DNA from: Pseudomonas sp. MWU16-30317
Lineage (GTDB): Bacteria; Pseudomonadota; Gammaproteobacteria; Pseudomonadales; Pseudomonadaceae
Length of the DNA stretch: 64,000 bases
Assembly (NCBI RefSeq): GCF_020515695.1
Contig: NZ_JAIWJA010000002.1
Coordinates: 620,001-684,000 of the forward strand
Direction: 5' to 3'
The notes below the pieces were generated by a model. That model searched no databases. It was not told where the DNA came from and worked only from the letters and a program-made list of their open reading frames with translations. A program made the position numbers and the translations under genes. Of the stretch, positions 36,604 through 45,923 are shown piece after piece. Each line of letters begins with the position of its first letter. Positions within the stretch are counted from its first letter, which is position 1.

Positions 36604-37605
36604 ATGCTCAGCCAAGCACTTCCCCGTTTTCCACGCCTCGAACTGGTCGGCGCCCCCACCGCGCTGGAAAAGCTCGAACGCCTCTCGGCGCTGGTCGGCC
36701 GCGACGTCTATATCAAGCGCGATGACACCACCACCCTGGCCATGGGCGGCAACAAGGTGCGCAAGCTCGAATATCTGGCCGCTGACGCCTTGGCCCAGGG
36801 CGCCGACACCTTGGTGACTGCCGGCGCGCTGCAGTCCAATCATGTGCGCCAGACGGCTGCATTGGCAGCGAAGCTCGGGCTGGGCTGCCACGCCTTGCTG
36901 GAAAATGCCTTGGGCGATACCGCAGGGGCCGACTACCTCGGCAACGGCAATCGCTTGTTGCTGGACCTGTTCGGCACTGAGGTCGAGAACGTCGACAACC
37001 TGGACGCCGCCGATGCGCAATTGCTGGCCGCCGCCGATCGGCTGCGTGCGGCGGGCAAGCGCCCTTATGTCGTGCCGATCGGCGGCTCCAATGCGCTGGG
37101 GGCCCTGGGCTATGTGCGCGCCGGGTTGGAGCTGGCCAAGCAGATCCGCGCCAGCGGGCTGGATTTTGCCGCTGTGGTGCTGGCCTCCGGCAGCGCCGGT
37201 ACCCACAGCGGCCTGGCGTTGGGGCTGAGCGAAATCCTGCCGCAGTTGCCGGTCATCGGTGTGACCGTTTCGCGCCCCTCTGCGACTCAGGCCCCGAAGG
37301 TTCAGCGCCTGGCCGAACAGACCTGCCATTTGCTGGAAGTCGATTTGCCCGAGCACTTCAATGTACAGCTGTGGGACGAGTATTTCGGCCCGCGTTACGG
37401 TGAGCCGAATGCTGGAACCCTGGCGGCTATCAGGTGCCTGGCGAGCCAGGAAGGCCTGTTGCTCGATCCGGTCTACACCGGCAAAGCCATGGCCGGTTTG
37501 CTGGATGCCATCGAGCGAGGCCGCTTGCCAGAAGGGCCGGTGATCTTCCTGCACACCGGCGGCGCTCCGGCACTTTTTGCCTATCCACAGGTCTGGAATA
37601 AATAG
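36604..37605 (+). CDS. dcyD: D-cysteine desulfhydrase (PLP-dependent)
   Basis: A 333-residue fold-type II PLP enzyme of the ACC-deaminase family, converting D-cysteine to pyruvate, sulfide and ammonia. The PLP lysine is Lys51 in G-G-N-K-V-R-K. S-N-H-V-R-Q-T follows near 78-84, and [10 protein letters not shown] is at the C-terminus. Length and the MLSQAL start fit the family; an in-frame ATG 18 codons upstream is possible. It leads a sulfur-amino-acid locus with the cystine importer, as in enterobacteria (dcyD-tcyL-tcyN). Confidence 0.92.
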   Translation: MLSQALPRFPRLELVGAPTALEKLERLSALVGRDVYIKRDDTTTLAMGGNKVRKLEYLAADALAQGADTLVTAGALQSNHVRQTAALAAKLGLGCHALLENALGDTAGADYLGNGNRLLLDLFGTEVENVDNLDAADAQLLAAADRLRAAGKRPYVVPIGGSNALGALGYVRAGLELAKQIRASGLDFAAVVLASGSAGTHSGLALGLSEILPQLPVIGVTVSRPSATQAPKVQRLAEQTCHLLEVDLPEHFNVQLWDEYFGPRYGEPNAGTLAAIRCLASQEGLLLDPVYTGKAMAGLLDAIERGRLPEGPVIFLHTGGAPALFAYPQVWNK

Positions 37606-37630
37606 CATAAGGCTCGAATTTTTTATTCTT

Positions 37631-37658
37631 TTGCGTGCTTTGCGACACATCCTATAGT
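37631..37658 (+). promoter_or_regulatory. Likely promoter of the cystine transporter operon
   Basis: TTGCGT (-35), 16 bases, TATAGT (-10), ending 42 bases before the tcyJ ATG. Reasonable sigma-70 hexamers; not otherwise supported. Confidence 0.5.
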
Positions 37659-37700
37659 GGCGCCGCAAATCGACTCCCATCACAACAAAAGGGGCTGTAA

Positions 37701-38498
37701 ATGATTCTTTCCGCTTGGCGTCGAAACCTCCTGTTGGGCAGCCTGGGCGTGGTGCTCGGCTCGGCAATGCTCGGCCAGGCCGTGGCCGGTGATCAGTTGC
37801 AGACTATCCAGAAAAACGGCTCGTTCAGCGTCGGTGTCGAGGGCACCTATCCGCCGTTCAGCTTCCAGGACGAGAACGGCAAGCTCAGTGGTTTCGAGGT
37901 CGAATTCGCCCAGGCGCTGGCCAAGCAGTTGGGGGTCAAGGTCAAGATCCAGGAAACCAAGTGGGACGGCATGCTCGCCGCGCTGGACTCCAAGCGCCTG
38001 GACGTGGTGATCAACCAGGTCACCATCTCCGAAGCACGCAAGCAGAAGTACGACTTCTCCCAGCCCTATACCGTCTCGGGTATTCAAGCGCTGGCCCAGA
38101 AGAAAGACGCCGGCAAGTACGAGAAGCCCGCCGACCTGGCCGGCAAGAAAGTCGGCGTAGGCCTGGGCTCCAACTACGAGCAATGGCTGCACGACAACGT
38201 GGCGCAAGCCGTGGTCAAGACCTACGACGATGACCCCACCAAGTATCAGGACCTGCGCATCGGCCGTATCGATGCGATTCTGGTGGACCGCCTGGCGGCG
38301 CTGGAGCTGATCAAGAAGACCGGTGACACGTTGGTCCTGGCCGGCCCTGCGTTCTCCCGTCAGGAAGCCGGCGTAGCACTGCGCAAGGGCGAGCCGGAAC
38401 TGCTCGCAGCAATCAACCAGGCGATCGACAAGCTGCGCGCGGATGGCACCCTGGCGGCCTTGTCGAAGAAGTATTTCGGCGCTGACGTCACGCAATGA
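37701..38498 (+). CDS. tcyJ: Cystine-binding periplasmic protein
   Basis: A 265-residue family-3 solute-binding protein (FliY/TcyJ). The signal peptide cleaves near A-V-A-G-D (about 29). The core shows G-V-E-G-T-Y-P-P-F-S-F and G-F-E-V-E-F-A-Q-A-L, both typical of polar amino acid binding proteins, and ends K-Y-F-G-A-D-V. Cystine specificity follows from the adjacent dcyD and the tcyL and tcyN genes. ATGA overlap with the permease gene. Confidence 0.92.
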   Translation: MILSAWRRNLLLGSLGVVLGSAMLGQAVAGDQLQTIQKNGSFSVGVEGTYPPFSFQDENGKLSGFEVEFAQALAKQLGVKVKIQETKWDGMLAALDSKRLDVVINQVTISEARKQKYDFSQPYTVSGIQALAQKKDAGKYEKPADLAGKKVGVGLGSNYEQWLHDNVAQAVVKTYDDDPTKYQDLRIGRIDAILVDRLAALELIKKTGDTLVLAGPAFSRQEAGVALRKGEPELLAAINQAIDKLRADGTLAALSKKYFGADVTQ

Positions 38499-39160
38499 GC
38501 GAAAGCAGCTTGCAACTGATGCTCGACTCGGCGCCCTTTTTGCTCAAGGGCGCCTATTACACGGTTTTTCTGAGCCTGGGCGGGATGTTTTTCGGCCTGT
38601 TGCTGGGTTTTGGTCTGGCGTTGATGCGCCTGTCGACGTTCAAGCCCTGGAGCTGGATCGCGCGGATCTACGTGTCGTTCGTTCGCGGCACGCCGCTGCT
38701 GGTGCAGTTGTTCGTGATCTATTACGGCCTGCCGCAATTGGGCATCGAGCTGGACCCGCTGCCGGCGGCGCTGATCGGCTTCTCGCTGAACATGGCCGCC
38801 TATGCCTGTGAAATCCTGCGTGCGGCCATCGGCTCCATCGAGCGCGGGCAATGGGAAGCCGCTGCCAGTATCGGCATGACCCGCGGGCAAACGTTGCGCC
38901 GCGCCATCCTGCCTCAAGCGGCCCGCACGGCTTTGCCGCCACTGGGCAACAGTTTCATTTCGCTGGTCAAGGACACCTCGCTGGCGGCCACTATCCAGGT
39001 GCCTGAACTGTTCCGCCAGGCGCAGTTGATCACGGCGCGCACCTTCGAAATCTTCACCATGTACATCGGCGCCGCGTTGATCTACTGGGTGCTCGCCAGC
39101 GCCTTGGCGCACCTGCAACATCGTCTTGAACTGCGGGTCAACCGCCACGACCAGCAGTAA
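38495..39160 (+). CDS. tcyL: Cystine ABC transporter permease
   Basis: A 221-residue inner-membrane permease with about five helices and the EAA loop Q-W-E-A-A-A-S-I-G-M-T (about 115-125). R-G-T-P-L-L-V-Q-L-F (about 64-73) is diagnostic of the His/Glu/Gln/Arg permease family. It starts within the tcyJ stop; tcyN follows after 14 bases with its own AAGGAG. Confidence 0.93.
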   Translation: MSESSLQLMLDSAPFLLKGAYYTVFLSLGGMFFGLLLGFGLALMRLSTFKPWSWIARIYVSFVRGTPLLVQLFVIYYGLPQLGIELDPLPAALIGFSLNMAAYACEILRAAIGSIERGQWEAAASIGMTRGQTLRRAILPQAARTALPPLGNSFISLVKDTSLAATIQVPELFRQAQLITARTFEIFTMYIGAALIYWVLASALAHLQHRLELRVNRHDQQ

Positions 39161-39174
39161 GGAGCAGCAACGCG

Positions 39175-39927
39175 ATGATTGTGGTGGACAAGCTCAGCAA
39201 GCATTTCAACGGCGTCCCGGTGCTCAAGAATATCGACCTGCGCGTCGAGCCTGGCGAGGTGGTCGCCATCATCGGCCCCAGCGGTTCTGGCAAGACCACC
39301 TTCCTGCGCTGTCTGAACCTGCTGGAAACCCCGGATAGCGGGCGTATTCAGGTCGGCGATATAGAGATCGACGCCAGCAGGCCGTTGGCGCGGCAGCAGG
39401 AGCTGATTCGTCGGTTGCGCCAGCAGGTGGGGTTCGTGTTCCAGAACTTCAATCTGTTCCCTCACCGGACGGCGCTGGAGAATGTCGTCGAAGGCCCTAT
39501 CGTGGTGAAGAAGGTCCCCCGCGACGATGCTCTTGAGCTGGGGCGCAGGCTACTGGCCAAGGTCGGCCTCGCCGGCAAGGAAGAGGCTTGGCCGCGGCGC
39601 ATGTCCGGTGGTCAGCAACAGCGCGTGGCAATCGCTCGCGCCTTGGCGATGGAGCCCCAGGTGATTCTGTTCGACGAACCCACTTCGGCGCTCGACCCCG
39701 AACTGGTCGGCGAGGTGCTGGCCACGATTCGCAGCCTGGCCGAAGAAAAACGCACGATGATCATCGTCACTCACGAGATGCAATTCGCTCGCGATGTGGC
39801 CAACCGTGTGGTGTTTTTCGACAAGGGTGTGATAGTCGAGCAGGGTGAGGCGAAGGCGCTGTTCGCCGCGCCGAAGGAAGAGCGGACCCGGCAGTTCTTG
39901 AGCAAGTTTCTGGCGCATGCGCATTGA
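39175..39927 (+). CDS. tcyN: Cystine ABC transporter ATP-binding protein
   Basis: 250 residues. Walker A is G-P-S-G-S-G-K-T-T (36-44), then Q-loop F-V-F-Q-N-F-N, signature M-S-G-G-Q-Q-Q-R-V-A-I, Walker B V-I-L-F-D-E-P-T-S-A-L-D, and H-loop V-T-H-E-M. It energises cystine uptake with tcyJ and tcyL. Confidence 0.95.
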   Translation: MIVVDKLSKHFNGVPVLKNIDLRVEPGEVVAIIGPSGSGKTTFLRCLNLLETPDSGRIQVGDIEIDASRPLARQQELIRRLRQQVGFVFQNFNLFPHRTALENVVEGPIVVKKVPRDDALELGRRLLAKVGLAGKEEAWPRRMSGGQQQRVAIARALAMEPQVILFDEPTSALDPELVGEVLATIRSLAEEKRTMIIVTHEMQFARDVANRVVFFDKGVIVEQGEAKALFAAPKEERTRQFLSKFLAHAH

Positions 39928-39953
39928 GGATAGCTGGGTTTGTGCCATCGCTG

Positions 39954-39985
39954 AAAAGCCCGCCTGGTCGTGATCCAGATCGGGC
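39954..39985 (-). terminator. Terminator of glpT
   Basis: On the minus strand a stem of GCCCG and CTGG arms (39958-39985) with a small internal mismatch runs into TTTT. It lies 17 bases after the glpT stop. Confidence 0.55.
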
Positions 39986-40002
39986 CCTGAAAATGATCAG
40001 GT

Positions 40003-41349
40003 TCAGGTGACTTCACGCCCCTTGCTCACCGCTCGGGTATGCCACAGCGTCGGCGCCAGGAACAGCATCGCCAGTGCGCACGCGGCAATCAGCAGCACGA
40101 AGCCGCCGTCCCAGCCAAAGTGATCCACGGTATAGCCCATCAACGCGCTGGCCGCGACCGAGCCGCCCAGATAGCCGAACAGGCCGGTGAAGCCTGCGGC
40201 GGTACCGGCGGCTTTTTTCGGTGCCAGCTCCAGTGCCTGCAGGCCGATCAGCATCACCGGGCCGTAGATCAGAAAGCCGATAGAGACCAACGCGATCATG
40301 TCGACCAGCGGGTTGCCCGGTGGGTTGAGCCAGTACACCAGGGTGGCCACCGTCACGAGGGCCATGAACACCATGCCGGTCAAGCCGCGGTTGCCGCGAA
40401 AGACCTTGTCCGACATCCAGCCGCATAGCAGCGTGCCGGGGATGCCCGCCCATTCATAGAAAAAGTACGCCCATGACGTGGTGTCGACCGTGAAGTGCTT
40501 GGCTTCCTTGAGGTAAGTGGGTGCCCAGTCGAGCACGCCGTAGCGCAGCAGGTAGACGAAGACGTTCGCCAGGGCGATGTACCAGAGCATTTTGTTGCGC
40601 AGCACGTATTTGACGAAGATGTCACGGGCGCTGAATTCGGCTTCGTGACTCTCGTCATAGCCTTGCGGGTAGTCGTTCTTGTAGTGCTCGATGGGCGGCA
40701 GGCCGACCGACTGCGGGGTGTCGCGCATGGTCACCAGGGCGAAGATCGCTACCACCAAGGCCACGGCCGCCGGTACGTAGAAGGCCGCGTGCCAGTCGTT
40801 GGTCCAGCCCAGGCCGAGCAGAAACAACGGCCCGATCAGGCCGCCGCCGACGTTGTGCGCGACGTTCCAGACCGACACCACGGCGCCGCGCTCCTTTTGC
40901 GACCACCAGTGCACCATGGTCCGTCCGCTGGGTGGCCAGCCCATGCCCTGGGCCCAGCCGTTGATGAACAGCAGGATGAACATGATGCTGACGCTCGAGG
41001 TCGCCCATGACGAAAAACCGAACACGAACATCACCGCTGCCGACACCAGCAGGCCCAGCGGCAGGAAGTACCGCGGGTTGGAGCGGTCCGAGACCAGGCC
41101 CATGAGGAACTTGGACAAGCCATAGGCAATCGCGATGGCGGACATGGCCATGCCCAGCTGGCCGCGGGTGTAGCCTTCCTCGATCAGATAGGGCATGGCC
41201 AGGGAGAAGTTTTTGCGTAGCAGGTAGTAGCCGGCGTAGCCGATGAAGATCCCGGCGAAGATCTGCCAGCGCAGGCGCCGGTAAGTGCTGTCGACTTCGG
41301 TTGCAGGAATGGGGGGCAGGTGCGGGGCAGGGCGCAGGAAGGCGAACAT
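40003..41349 (-). CDS. glpT: Glycerol-3-phosphate transporter GlpT
   Basis: A 448-residue MFS (organophosphate:phosphate antiporter) protein with twelve helices. Family motifs: Y-R-R-L-R-W-Q-I-F (about 23-31), [10 protein letters not shown] (about 37-46; substrate Arg45), and [16 protein letters not shown] (about 134-149). It imports sn-glycerol-3-phosphate in exchange for phosphate and is the usual entry route of fosfomycin. An inverted repeat 33 bases upstream could be its operator. Confidence 0.94.
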   Translation of the reverse strand: MFAFLRPAPHLPPIPATEVDSTYRRLRWQIFAGIFIGYAGYYLLRKNFSLAMPYLIEEGYTRGQLGMAMSAIAIAYGLSKFLMGLVSDRSNPRYFLPLGLLVSAAVMFVFGFSSWATSSVSIMFILLFINGWAQGMGWPPSGRTMVHWWSQKERGAVVSVWNVAHNVGGGLIGPLFLLGLGWTNDWHAAFYVPAAVALVVAIFALVTMRDTPQSVGLPPIEHYKNDYPQGYDESHEAEFSARDIFVKYVLRNKMLWYIALANVFVYLLRYGVLDWAPTYLKEAKHFTVDTTSWAYFFYEWAGIPGTLLCGWMSDKVFRGNRGLTGMVFMALVTVATLVYWLNPPGNPLVDMIALVSIGFLIYGPVMLIGLQALELAPKKAAGTAAGFTGLFGYLGGSVAASALMGYTVDHFGWDGGFVLLIAACALAMLFLAPTLWHTRAVSKGREVT

Positions 41350-41381
41350 CGTGACTCTCCGTTTTATAGTTGGTGCGCGAA

Positions 41382-41402
41382 AACGAATGTTAAATTTTCG
41401 TT
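41382..41402. promoter_or_regulatory. Inverted repeat upstream of glpT, candidate GlpR operator
   Basis: AACGAA, nine bases, TTCGTT, in an A/T-rich stretch 33 bases upstream of the glpT ATG. GlpR (DeoR family) controls glp genes in Pseudomonas and its sites contain TTCG-type half-sites, so the assignment is plausible but unproven. Confidence 0.45.
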
Positions 41403-41553
41403 ACAGAAAACAGGAGAGGTTAAGTATTACTGAATGTCTGCGAGCAGCAGGGCTCGAGGACGCGATGAAGCCAGCGTCCCCCAGAAGCGTGGTGCCTGAG
41501 GGGACGATCTCTCTGGGGTGGCCTGCTGGGCGTTCGATTCAGCCGCGAGGGGT

Positions 41554-42909
41554 TCAAGCCTTGAAGCGTCGTACCTTGGCGGCGTCGGTCTGCACCTCGG
41601 TCGCTTCAGTCGTGGCCACCAGGCACTTGCCATCGTGCTGCACGTTGATGTCTGCGATGCGGCGAACGGCTGGCATGCTCAGGAAACCGTCGCAGCCAAA
41701 GCCCTTGTCCGGTGCGCCGTGCTCGGTTACACGCAACAGCAGTCCTTGGGGGGGCAAGGCTAAGTCGAGTGGTTGTTGCTGGCCCGCGACCCAATATTGT
41801 CCGCCGGTCAGCGTGGCACCGATGCCCTGCAAAGAGGTCTTTTGGTTGGCGATCATCCAGTAGCTGGGCGTAAAACTCGGATCTGGATGTCCGCTTTGGT
41901 CAAGTCTGAATAGCAGACCGCCCACGCGGTCTGGATTATCTGTCGGCTGGTTGCTGCCGATGACGATGAGCGTGTTGCTGGCGGTGACCCAGACATTCTC
42001 CAGGGAGATGGCATAGCCGCTGACCGGGTTTTCGTCGGTCTCGAACCGCAGGTCATTCGCCCCGGTTGGCGCGGTGGCATAGAAGCCCTCCGTGCCAAAG
42101 CTTTTGTCCAGTCTGCCCTTGGCGTCAAGCCTGGCCATCAGGCCTGTGCGCCCCGCCTTGCCAGCGACTATCCAGCCTGCGGTGGGGGAGGGGATCATCG
42201 CGCGAATTTCCATAGCGGTGTCTTGGTACTGGAGTTGGAGGTAGCCATCCTCGTGAAAGCTGTAGTCGATGGAGCCGTTGCTGTTCAGCTGTACGATGTA
42301 ACTGCGAGGTTGCTGGATAGCCCAATGCTGGTGGGTGAAGTCAACGGTGATCTTGCCGTCGACATCGACGTGGGGATGGGCTTTCACCGTACTCCGGCGC
42401 TGCGGTTGCTCCAGTGAATCGACCACATCTCGCAGCGGTGGGAAATGGCCCATCAGGACCCGTCCGTCATTGTTGAAACTGCCGTCGCGCTCACCATCGA
42501 GGTAGTAGCGAGTGCAGCCCAGATTATAGTCGTTGGTCTTGGGGTTGACGTACCGTACGAATGACAAGAAGCGCCCTTCATCGAACATCACCAGTTGCGA
42601 TGGGTATGCGCTCAGGTAGCCGTCACTGGCATAGCGTTCGTTGAGGTAGCCGGTATTGTCGTTGAACGTCCTGTCGAGGCCTCCGGCAGCGTCGAGCTTC
42701 ATCAGACCGGGGCCAAGCCTGCCGTTTTCGCGGATTTCAACGGCCACCAGGATCGAGTTGTCCTTCAAGACCAAAAGCGAGTTGACAGCGCGGACTTCCA
42801 CTCCCTCCACACCAAGAAGCGAATGGAGATGGACCTCACCGGCCGCGCCGAAATCAGGGTCGAGAAACGCACTGGGAACACTACGGCGCAAAGGTGGCAT
42901 GGACGACAT
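41554..42909 (-). CDS. Delta-60-repeat beta-propeller-like protein
   Basis: A 451-residue protein with no signal peptide or transmembrane segment. Repeats of about 55-65 residues carry the pattern L-D-x-x-F plus G or N-D/G, as in L-D-P-D-F-G-A-A-G, L-D-R-T-F-N-D-N-T, R-D-G-S-F-N-N-D-G, L-D-K-S-F-G-T-E-G and P-D-K-G-F-G-C-D-G. These match the delta-60 repeat (TIGR02608). Function unknown; such proteins are common singletons in Pseudomonas. It stands alone, upstream of glpT on the same strand but more than 200 bases away. Confidence 0.75.
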   Translation of the reverse strand: MSSMPPLRRSVPSAFLDPDFGAAGEVHLHSLLGVEGVEVRAVNSLLVLKDNSILVAVEIRENGRLGPGLMKLDAAGGLDRTFNDNTGYLNERYASDGYLSAYPSQLVMFDEGRFLSFVRYVNPKTNDYNLGCTRYYLDGERDGSFNNDGRVLMGHFPPLRDVVDSLEQPQRRSTVKAHPHVDVDGKITVDFTHQHWAIQQPRSYIVQLNSNGSIDYSFHEDGYLQLQYQDTAMEIRAMIPSPTAGWIVAGKAGRTGLMARLDAKGRLDKSFGTEGFYATAPTGANDLRFETDENPVSGYAISLENVWVTASNTLIVIGSNQPTDNPDRVGGLLFRLDQSGHPDPSFTPSYWMIANQKTSLQGIGATLTGGQYWVAGQQQPLDLALPPQGLLLRVTEHGAPDKGFGCDGFLSMPAVRRIADINVQHDGKCLVATTEATEVQTDAAKVRRFKA

Positions 42910-43148
42910 CGCTTTTTCAAGTTGGAACGCTCACGCTATTCCACGATGTCCAGCTCTCCTACTCTCACATCTGTGAGCTACAGCGGGGGATTTTTTGTGG
43001 TAGGCACGGTGGCAGCGCCGAAGATGTCGGCCTCGCAACCCAGATCGGCCAAAGGGCGACTAGCCGGGGATGCAGGGGCGAACCCGAGCCTGTGCTCAAG
43101 GCCTGGGTTCTTGCACTCTGCCGAGGAGGTGACGGCAACCCGCCGATT

Positions 43149-43304
43149 TCAGTGCTGCCGACGGCGCCGCGGATCGGCGTCGGAATCCATCTTGATTGGC
43201 ACCATGACCATGTCTTCATGACGTTTGCCGCCACGAATCAGGCCGATCGTCATGAAAAAGGCAACGACCAAAGCAGCTATCCAGCACAACGCGAAGGTGG
43301 CCAT
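43149..43304 (-). CDS. Small single-pass membrane protein (51 aa)
   Basis: A 51-residue frame missed by length filters. One hydrophobic helix lies at about 3-22 (A-T-F-A-L-C-W-I-A-A-L-V-V-A-F-F-M), then a positively charged soluble tail (R-G-G-K-R-H) ending R-R-R-R-Q-H, giving an N-out, C-in prediction. GGAG lies five bases before the ATG, a good ribosome site. The flanking 42910-43148 and 43305-43538 contain nothing else convincing. Function unknown. Confidence 0.65.
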   Translation of the reverse strand: MATFALCWIAALVVAFFMTIGLIRGGKRHEDMVMVPIKMDSDADPRRRRQH

Positions 43305-43538
43305 GGGAACTCCAGCATCAAAGGGGTGTAACTGGTTTTCGGCAGACCGTGTTCAGACTTTAAGCCGCTGGTCGGCGACGGCTGCGGCCATCACCCGAGG
43401 CGTGATGGGGTAGCGCTGGCACAACCGGAAACAGTTCCAAGGTGCTGACAGGTTGCCGCACGGCAGGCGCTGCTCTAAGGTCTGTGGGCGGCTGAGGAAC
43501 GCCGCTTCTACTCGAACGATGTCATGGAGACTTCCGAT

Positions 43539-43859
43539 ATGCGCAACTATCTACTTCCTTCCCTCGTACTGGCCCTGGCAACGACTTTTTCTTCGGTGCC
43601 GGCGTTCGCTGCAACCCCCCCAGCCAGCGAAGCCGGGAAAATGGCTGAGATGGCGCCCATGAGCAAGGTCAACCTCAATACGGCCGACCAGGACACCCTG
43701 CAGCGCGAACTGACGGGGATTGGCGGTGCCAAGGCCGCGGCCATCGTCGAACACCGCCAGAGCAAAGGCGCGTTCGCTTCGGTGGACGAGTTGCTGGAGG
43801 TGCAGGGAATCGGCAAGGCGCTGGTGGAAAAGAACCGGGACCGGCTGACGATCGAATAA
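43539..43859 (+). CDS. ComEA-like helix-hairpin-helix protein
   Basis: 106 residues. A Sec signal peptide ends at A-F-A-A (about 24), a short linker follows, then one ComEA-type HhH2 domain beginning V-N-L-N-T-A-D (about 44) with G-I-G-G-A-K-A-A-A-I and V-Q-G-I-G-K-A-L-V. Such periplasmic proteins bind DNA non-specifically; some act in DNA uptake. GGAG lies nine bases before the ATG. It is monocistronic with its own terminator. Confidence 0.88.
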   Translation: MRNYLLPSLVLALATTFSSVPAFAATPPASEAGKMAEMAPMSKVNLNTADQDTLQRELTGIGGAKAAAIVEHRQSKGAFASVDELLEVQGIGKALVEKNRDRLTIE

Positions 43860-43883
43860 AACCGCGGCGCCCGTATTGAAAAG

Positions 43884-43905
43884 GCCGGTCCATGACCGGC
43901 TTTTT
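43884..43905 (+). terminator. Intrinsic terminator after the ComEA-like gene
   Basis: GCCGGTC-CAT-GACCGGC followed by five T, 24 bases after the stop codon. Confidence 0.88.
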
Positions 43906-44029
43906 CGTGGGCGTCCCCTGGGGCGCATCGACTGAATGATACCCGTCATTTCATTTTATGGATTATGAGTGTAATTTAAAAGCCCCGGCGGGTTCACATG
44001 CGCCGGTGAACCAATGGGTAGAGGGTCAT

Positions 44030-45304
44030 ATGCTGAATCGCAGGATTGTAGTCACCGGTATGGGCGTGGTATCGCCTTTGGGTTGCGGCGTCGAAACCGT
44101 TTGGCAGCGTTTGCTGGCAGGACGTTCAGGATTGGGGCTGCTGCCCGAGACCGTGGTGGCAGATCTGGCCGGCAAGGTGGGGGGCAGGGTCCCGGATCTG
44201 GCGGATGACCCCCAGGGCGGCTTTGACGCCGACGCGGCGGTGGCGCCCAAGGATCAGAAGAAGATGGACCGCTTCATCCAGTTTGCCATGGCTGCGGCTC
44301 GTGAGGCCTTGCTGCAGGCTGGGTGGGCACCGCAAGGAGAGGCCCAGCAGTCGCGCACGGCCACGGTGATCGGCTCTGGGATCGGCGGTTTCGGTGCCAT
44401 CGCCGAAGCGGTCCGTACCACCGACAGCCGTGGGCCGCGACGGTTGTCACCATTCACCATCCCGTCGTTTCTGGTTAACCTCGCGGCGGGCAATGTCTCG
44501 ATCCAGCATGGTTTCAAAGGCCCCATGGGCGCACCGGTAACGGCTTGCGCGGCGGGTGTGCAGGCCATAGGCGACGCGGCTCGGATGATCCGTGCGGGTG
44601 AGGCGGACATTGCCCTGTGTGGTGGAACCGAAGCGGCGATCGATCGAGTCAGCCTGGCCGGGTTCGCCGCTGCGAGGGCCTTGTCCAGTGGCTATAACCA
44701 TGCGCCAGAGCAGGCTTCGCGGCCGTTCGACCAAGGGCGCGATGGATTCGTGATGGGCGAAGGTGCGGGATTGCTAGTGATCGAATCGCTGGAGCATGCC
44801 TTGGCGCGGGGTGCACAGCCGCTTGCCGAACTGGTGGGTTATGGCACCAGTGCCGACGCCTATCATCTGACCGCCGGGCCCGAGGATGGCAGCGGAGCGC
44901 GCCGGGCCATGGAGCAGGCGTTGGCTCAGGCCGGTATCGAACCGCAGCGAATTGCTCATCTGAACGCCCATGCCACCTCCACGCCTGTGGGCGACAAGGG
45001 TGAGCTGGCGGCGATCCGCAGTGTGTTCGGCGCTGCGGCCAAGGTGGCTATCACCTCGACCAAATCGGCTACCGGGCATCTGCTTGGCGCAGCAGGTGGC
45101 CTGGAGGCGATCTTTACCGTGCTGGCGCTGCGTGACCAGGTCGCCCCTGCCACGCTCAATTTCGAGGTGCCTGACGAGGCGGTGAAGGCTCTGGACATAG
45201 TCAGTGGTCGAAAGCGACCGATGGCAATGGAGTATGCGATGAGCAATGGCTTCGGCTTTGGTGGCGTCAACGCAAGCATTGTGTTCCGCCGTTGGCCACA
45301 ATAG
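44030..45304 (+). CDS. Beta-ketoacyl-ACP synthase II-like (FabF paralogue)
   Basis: 424 residues with a complete KAS catalytic triad: Cys173 (V-T-A-C-A-A-G), His in N-A-H-A-T-S-T-P-V-G-D, and His in S-A-T-G-H-L-L-G-A-A-G-G. The C-terminal G-F-G-F-G-G-V-N-A-S is typical of FabF. It condenses malonyl-ACP with acyl-ACP. No acpP, fabG or fabD is adjacent, so it is a stand-alone second copy, similar in setting to FabF2 of pseudomonads. The start MLNRRIV has GAGGG just upstream. The 3' end is followed by the repeat block. Confidence 0.9.
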   Translation: MLNRRIVVTGMGVVSPLGCGVETVWQRLLAGRSGLGLLPETVVADLAGKVGGRVPDLADDPQGGFDADAAVAPKDQKKMDRFIQFAMAAAREALLQAGWAPQGEAQQSRTATVIGSGIGGFGAIAEAVRTTDSRGPRRLSPFTIPSFLVNLAAGNVSIQHGFKGPMGAPVTACAAGVQAIGDAARMIRAGEADIALCGGTEAAIDRVSLAGFAAARALSSGYNHAPEQASRPFDQGRDGFVMGEGAGLLVIESLEHALARGAQPLAELVGYGTSADAYHLTAGPEDGSGARRAMEQALAQAGIEPQRIAHLNAHATSTPVGDKGELAAIRSVFGAAAKVAITSTKSATGHLLGAAGGLEAIFTVLALRDQVAPATLNFEVPDEAVKALDIVSGRKRPMAMEYAMSNGFGFGGVNASIVFRRWPQ

Positions 45305-45340
45305 TCAGGCCCGTCGTGATCACGACACAAGGTCAGTGGC

Positions 45341-45555
45341 CTGATCAAAAAACGATCAGATCTGCGCAGGCCATGTAAACCGTGGCCTGTAGGCGGTTCT
45401 CCCAAGGTTGTCCACAGGCAGACCTAGGGAAAATGTGCACAAGCCATTGAAACTGCTCGTTTTTTGTCCAGTCGGCTGCAAGCCGCTCAGGCTATGGGGT
45501 TGCGCAGTATTCCCCCAGCTTATGCACAGCCTGGTGCAGGTTTTTGATGAATAAC
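45341..45555. repeat. DnaA-box repeat unit 1
   Basis: First of three related units in the 822-base gene-free gap between convergent genes. It begins TGATCAAAAAA and ends TTTTTGATGAATAAC. Inside: TTGTCCACA (45408-45416), TGTGCACAA (45434-45442, opposite strand TTGTGCACA) and TTATGCACA (45521-45529). The DnaA box consensus is TTWTNCACA. Three GATC sites lie at its left edge. Confidence 0.85.
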
Positions 45556-45660
45556 CTTTGGTGCGTCTGCTGGGCAAAGGGCTCGCCGGCTAAGTGGACG
45601 CACATGCGGTCAGAAGTGAGCGTCACCCTGTAAGGAATTGCCAGAATTACGTGGATGACG

Positions 45661-45874
45661 TGATCAAAAAATAACCAGATGCCTGCAGCCCTTGCTAGCC
45701 GTGGCCTGTAGCCAGTTCTCCCAAGCTTGTCCACAGGCAGACGTAGGGAAAATGTGTACAAGGTATTGAAACTGCTCGTTTTTTACTCAAGTAGCGCAAA
45801 GCCATACAGGCTATGGCCTTGCGCCACGTTCCCCCAGCTTATACACAGGCTCATTCAAGTTTTTGATGAACAAC
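45661..45874. repeat. DnaA-box repeat unit 2
   Basis: Second unit, with the same ends and order. TTGTCCACA is at 45727-45735, TGTGTACAA at 45753-45761 and TTATACACA at 45839-45847. Offsets from the first box are 26 and 112 bases, against 26 and 113 in unit 1. Confidence 0.85.
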
Positions 45875-45923
45875 TGCGAGTCGCGGTGCCAGCAGATTAT
45901 TGAACTCAATCAGGCGCTTACAG

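Noticed and set aside
35326..37605. 759-residue frame extending the D-cysteine desulfhydrase upstream
   Set aside because: The first 420 codons are antisense to the radical SAM gene. The family N-terminus begins at 36604.
42965..43234. 89-residue minus-strand frame
   Set aside because: Different frame of the better-supported 51-aa membrane protein; Pro/Ser/Arg-rich and lacks a ribosome site.
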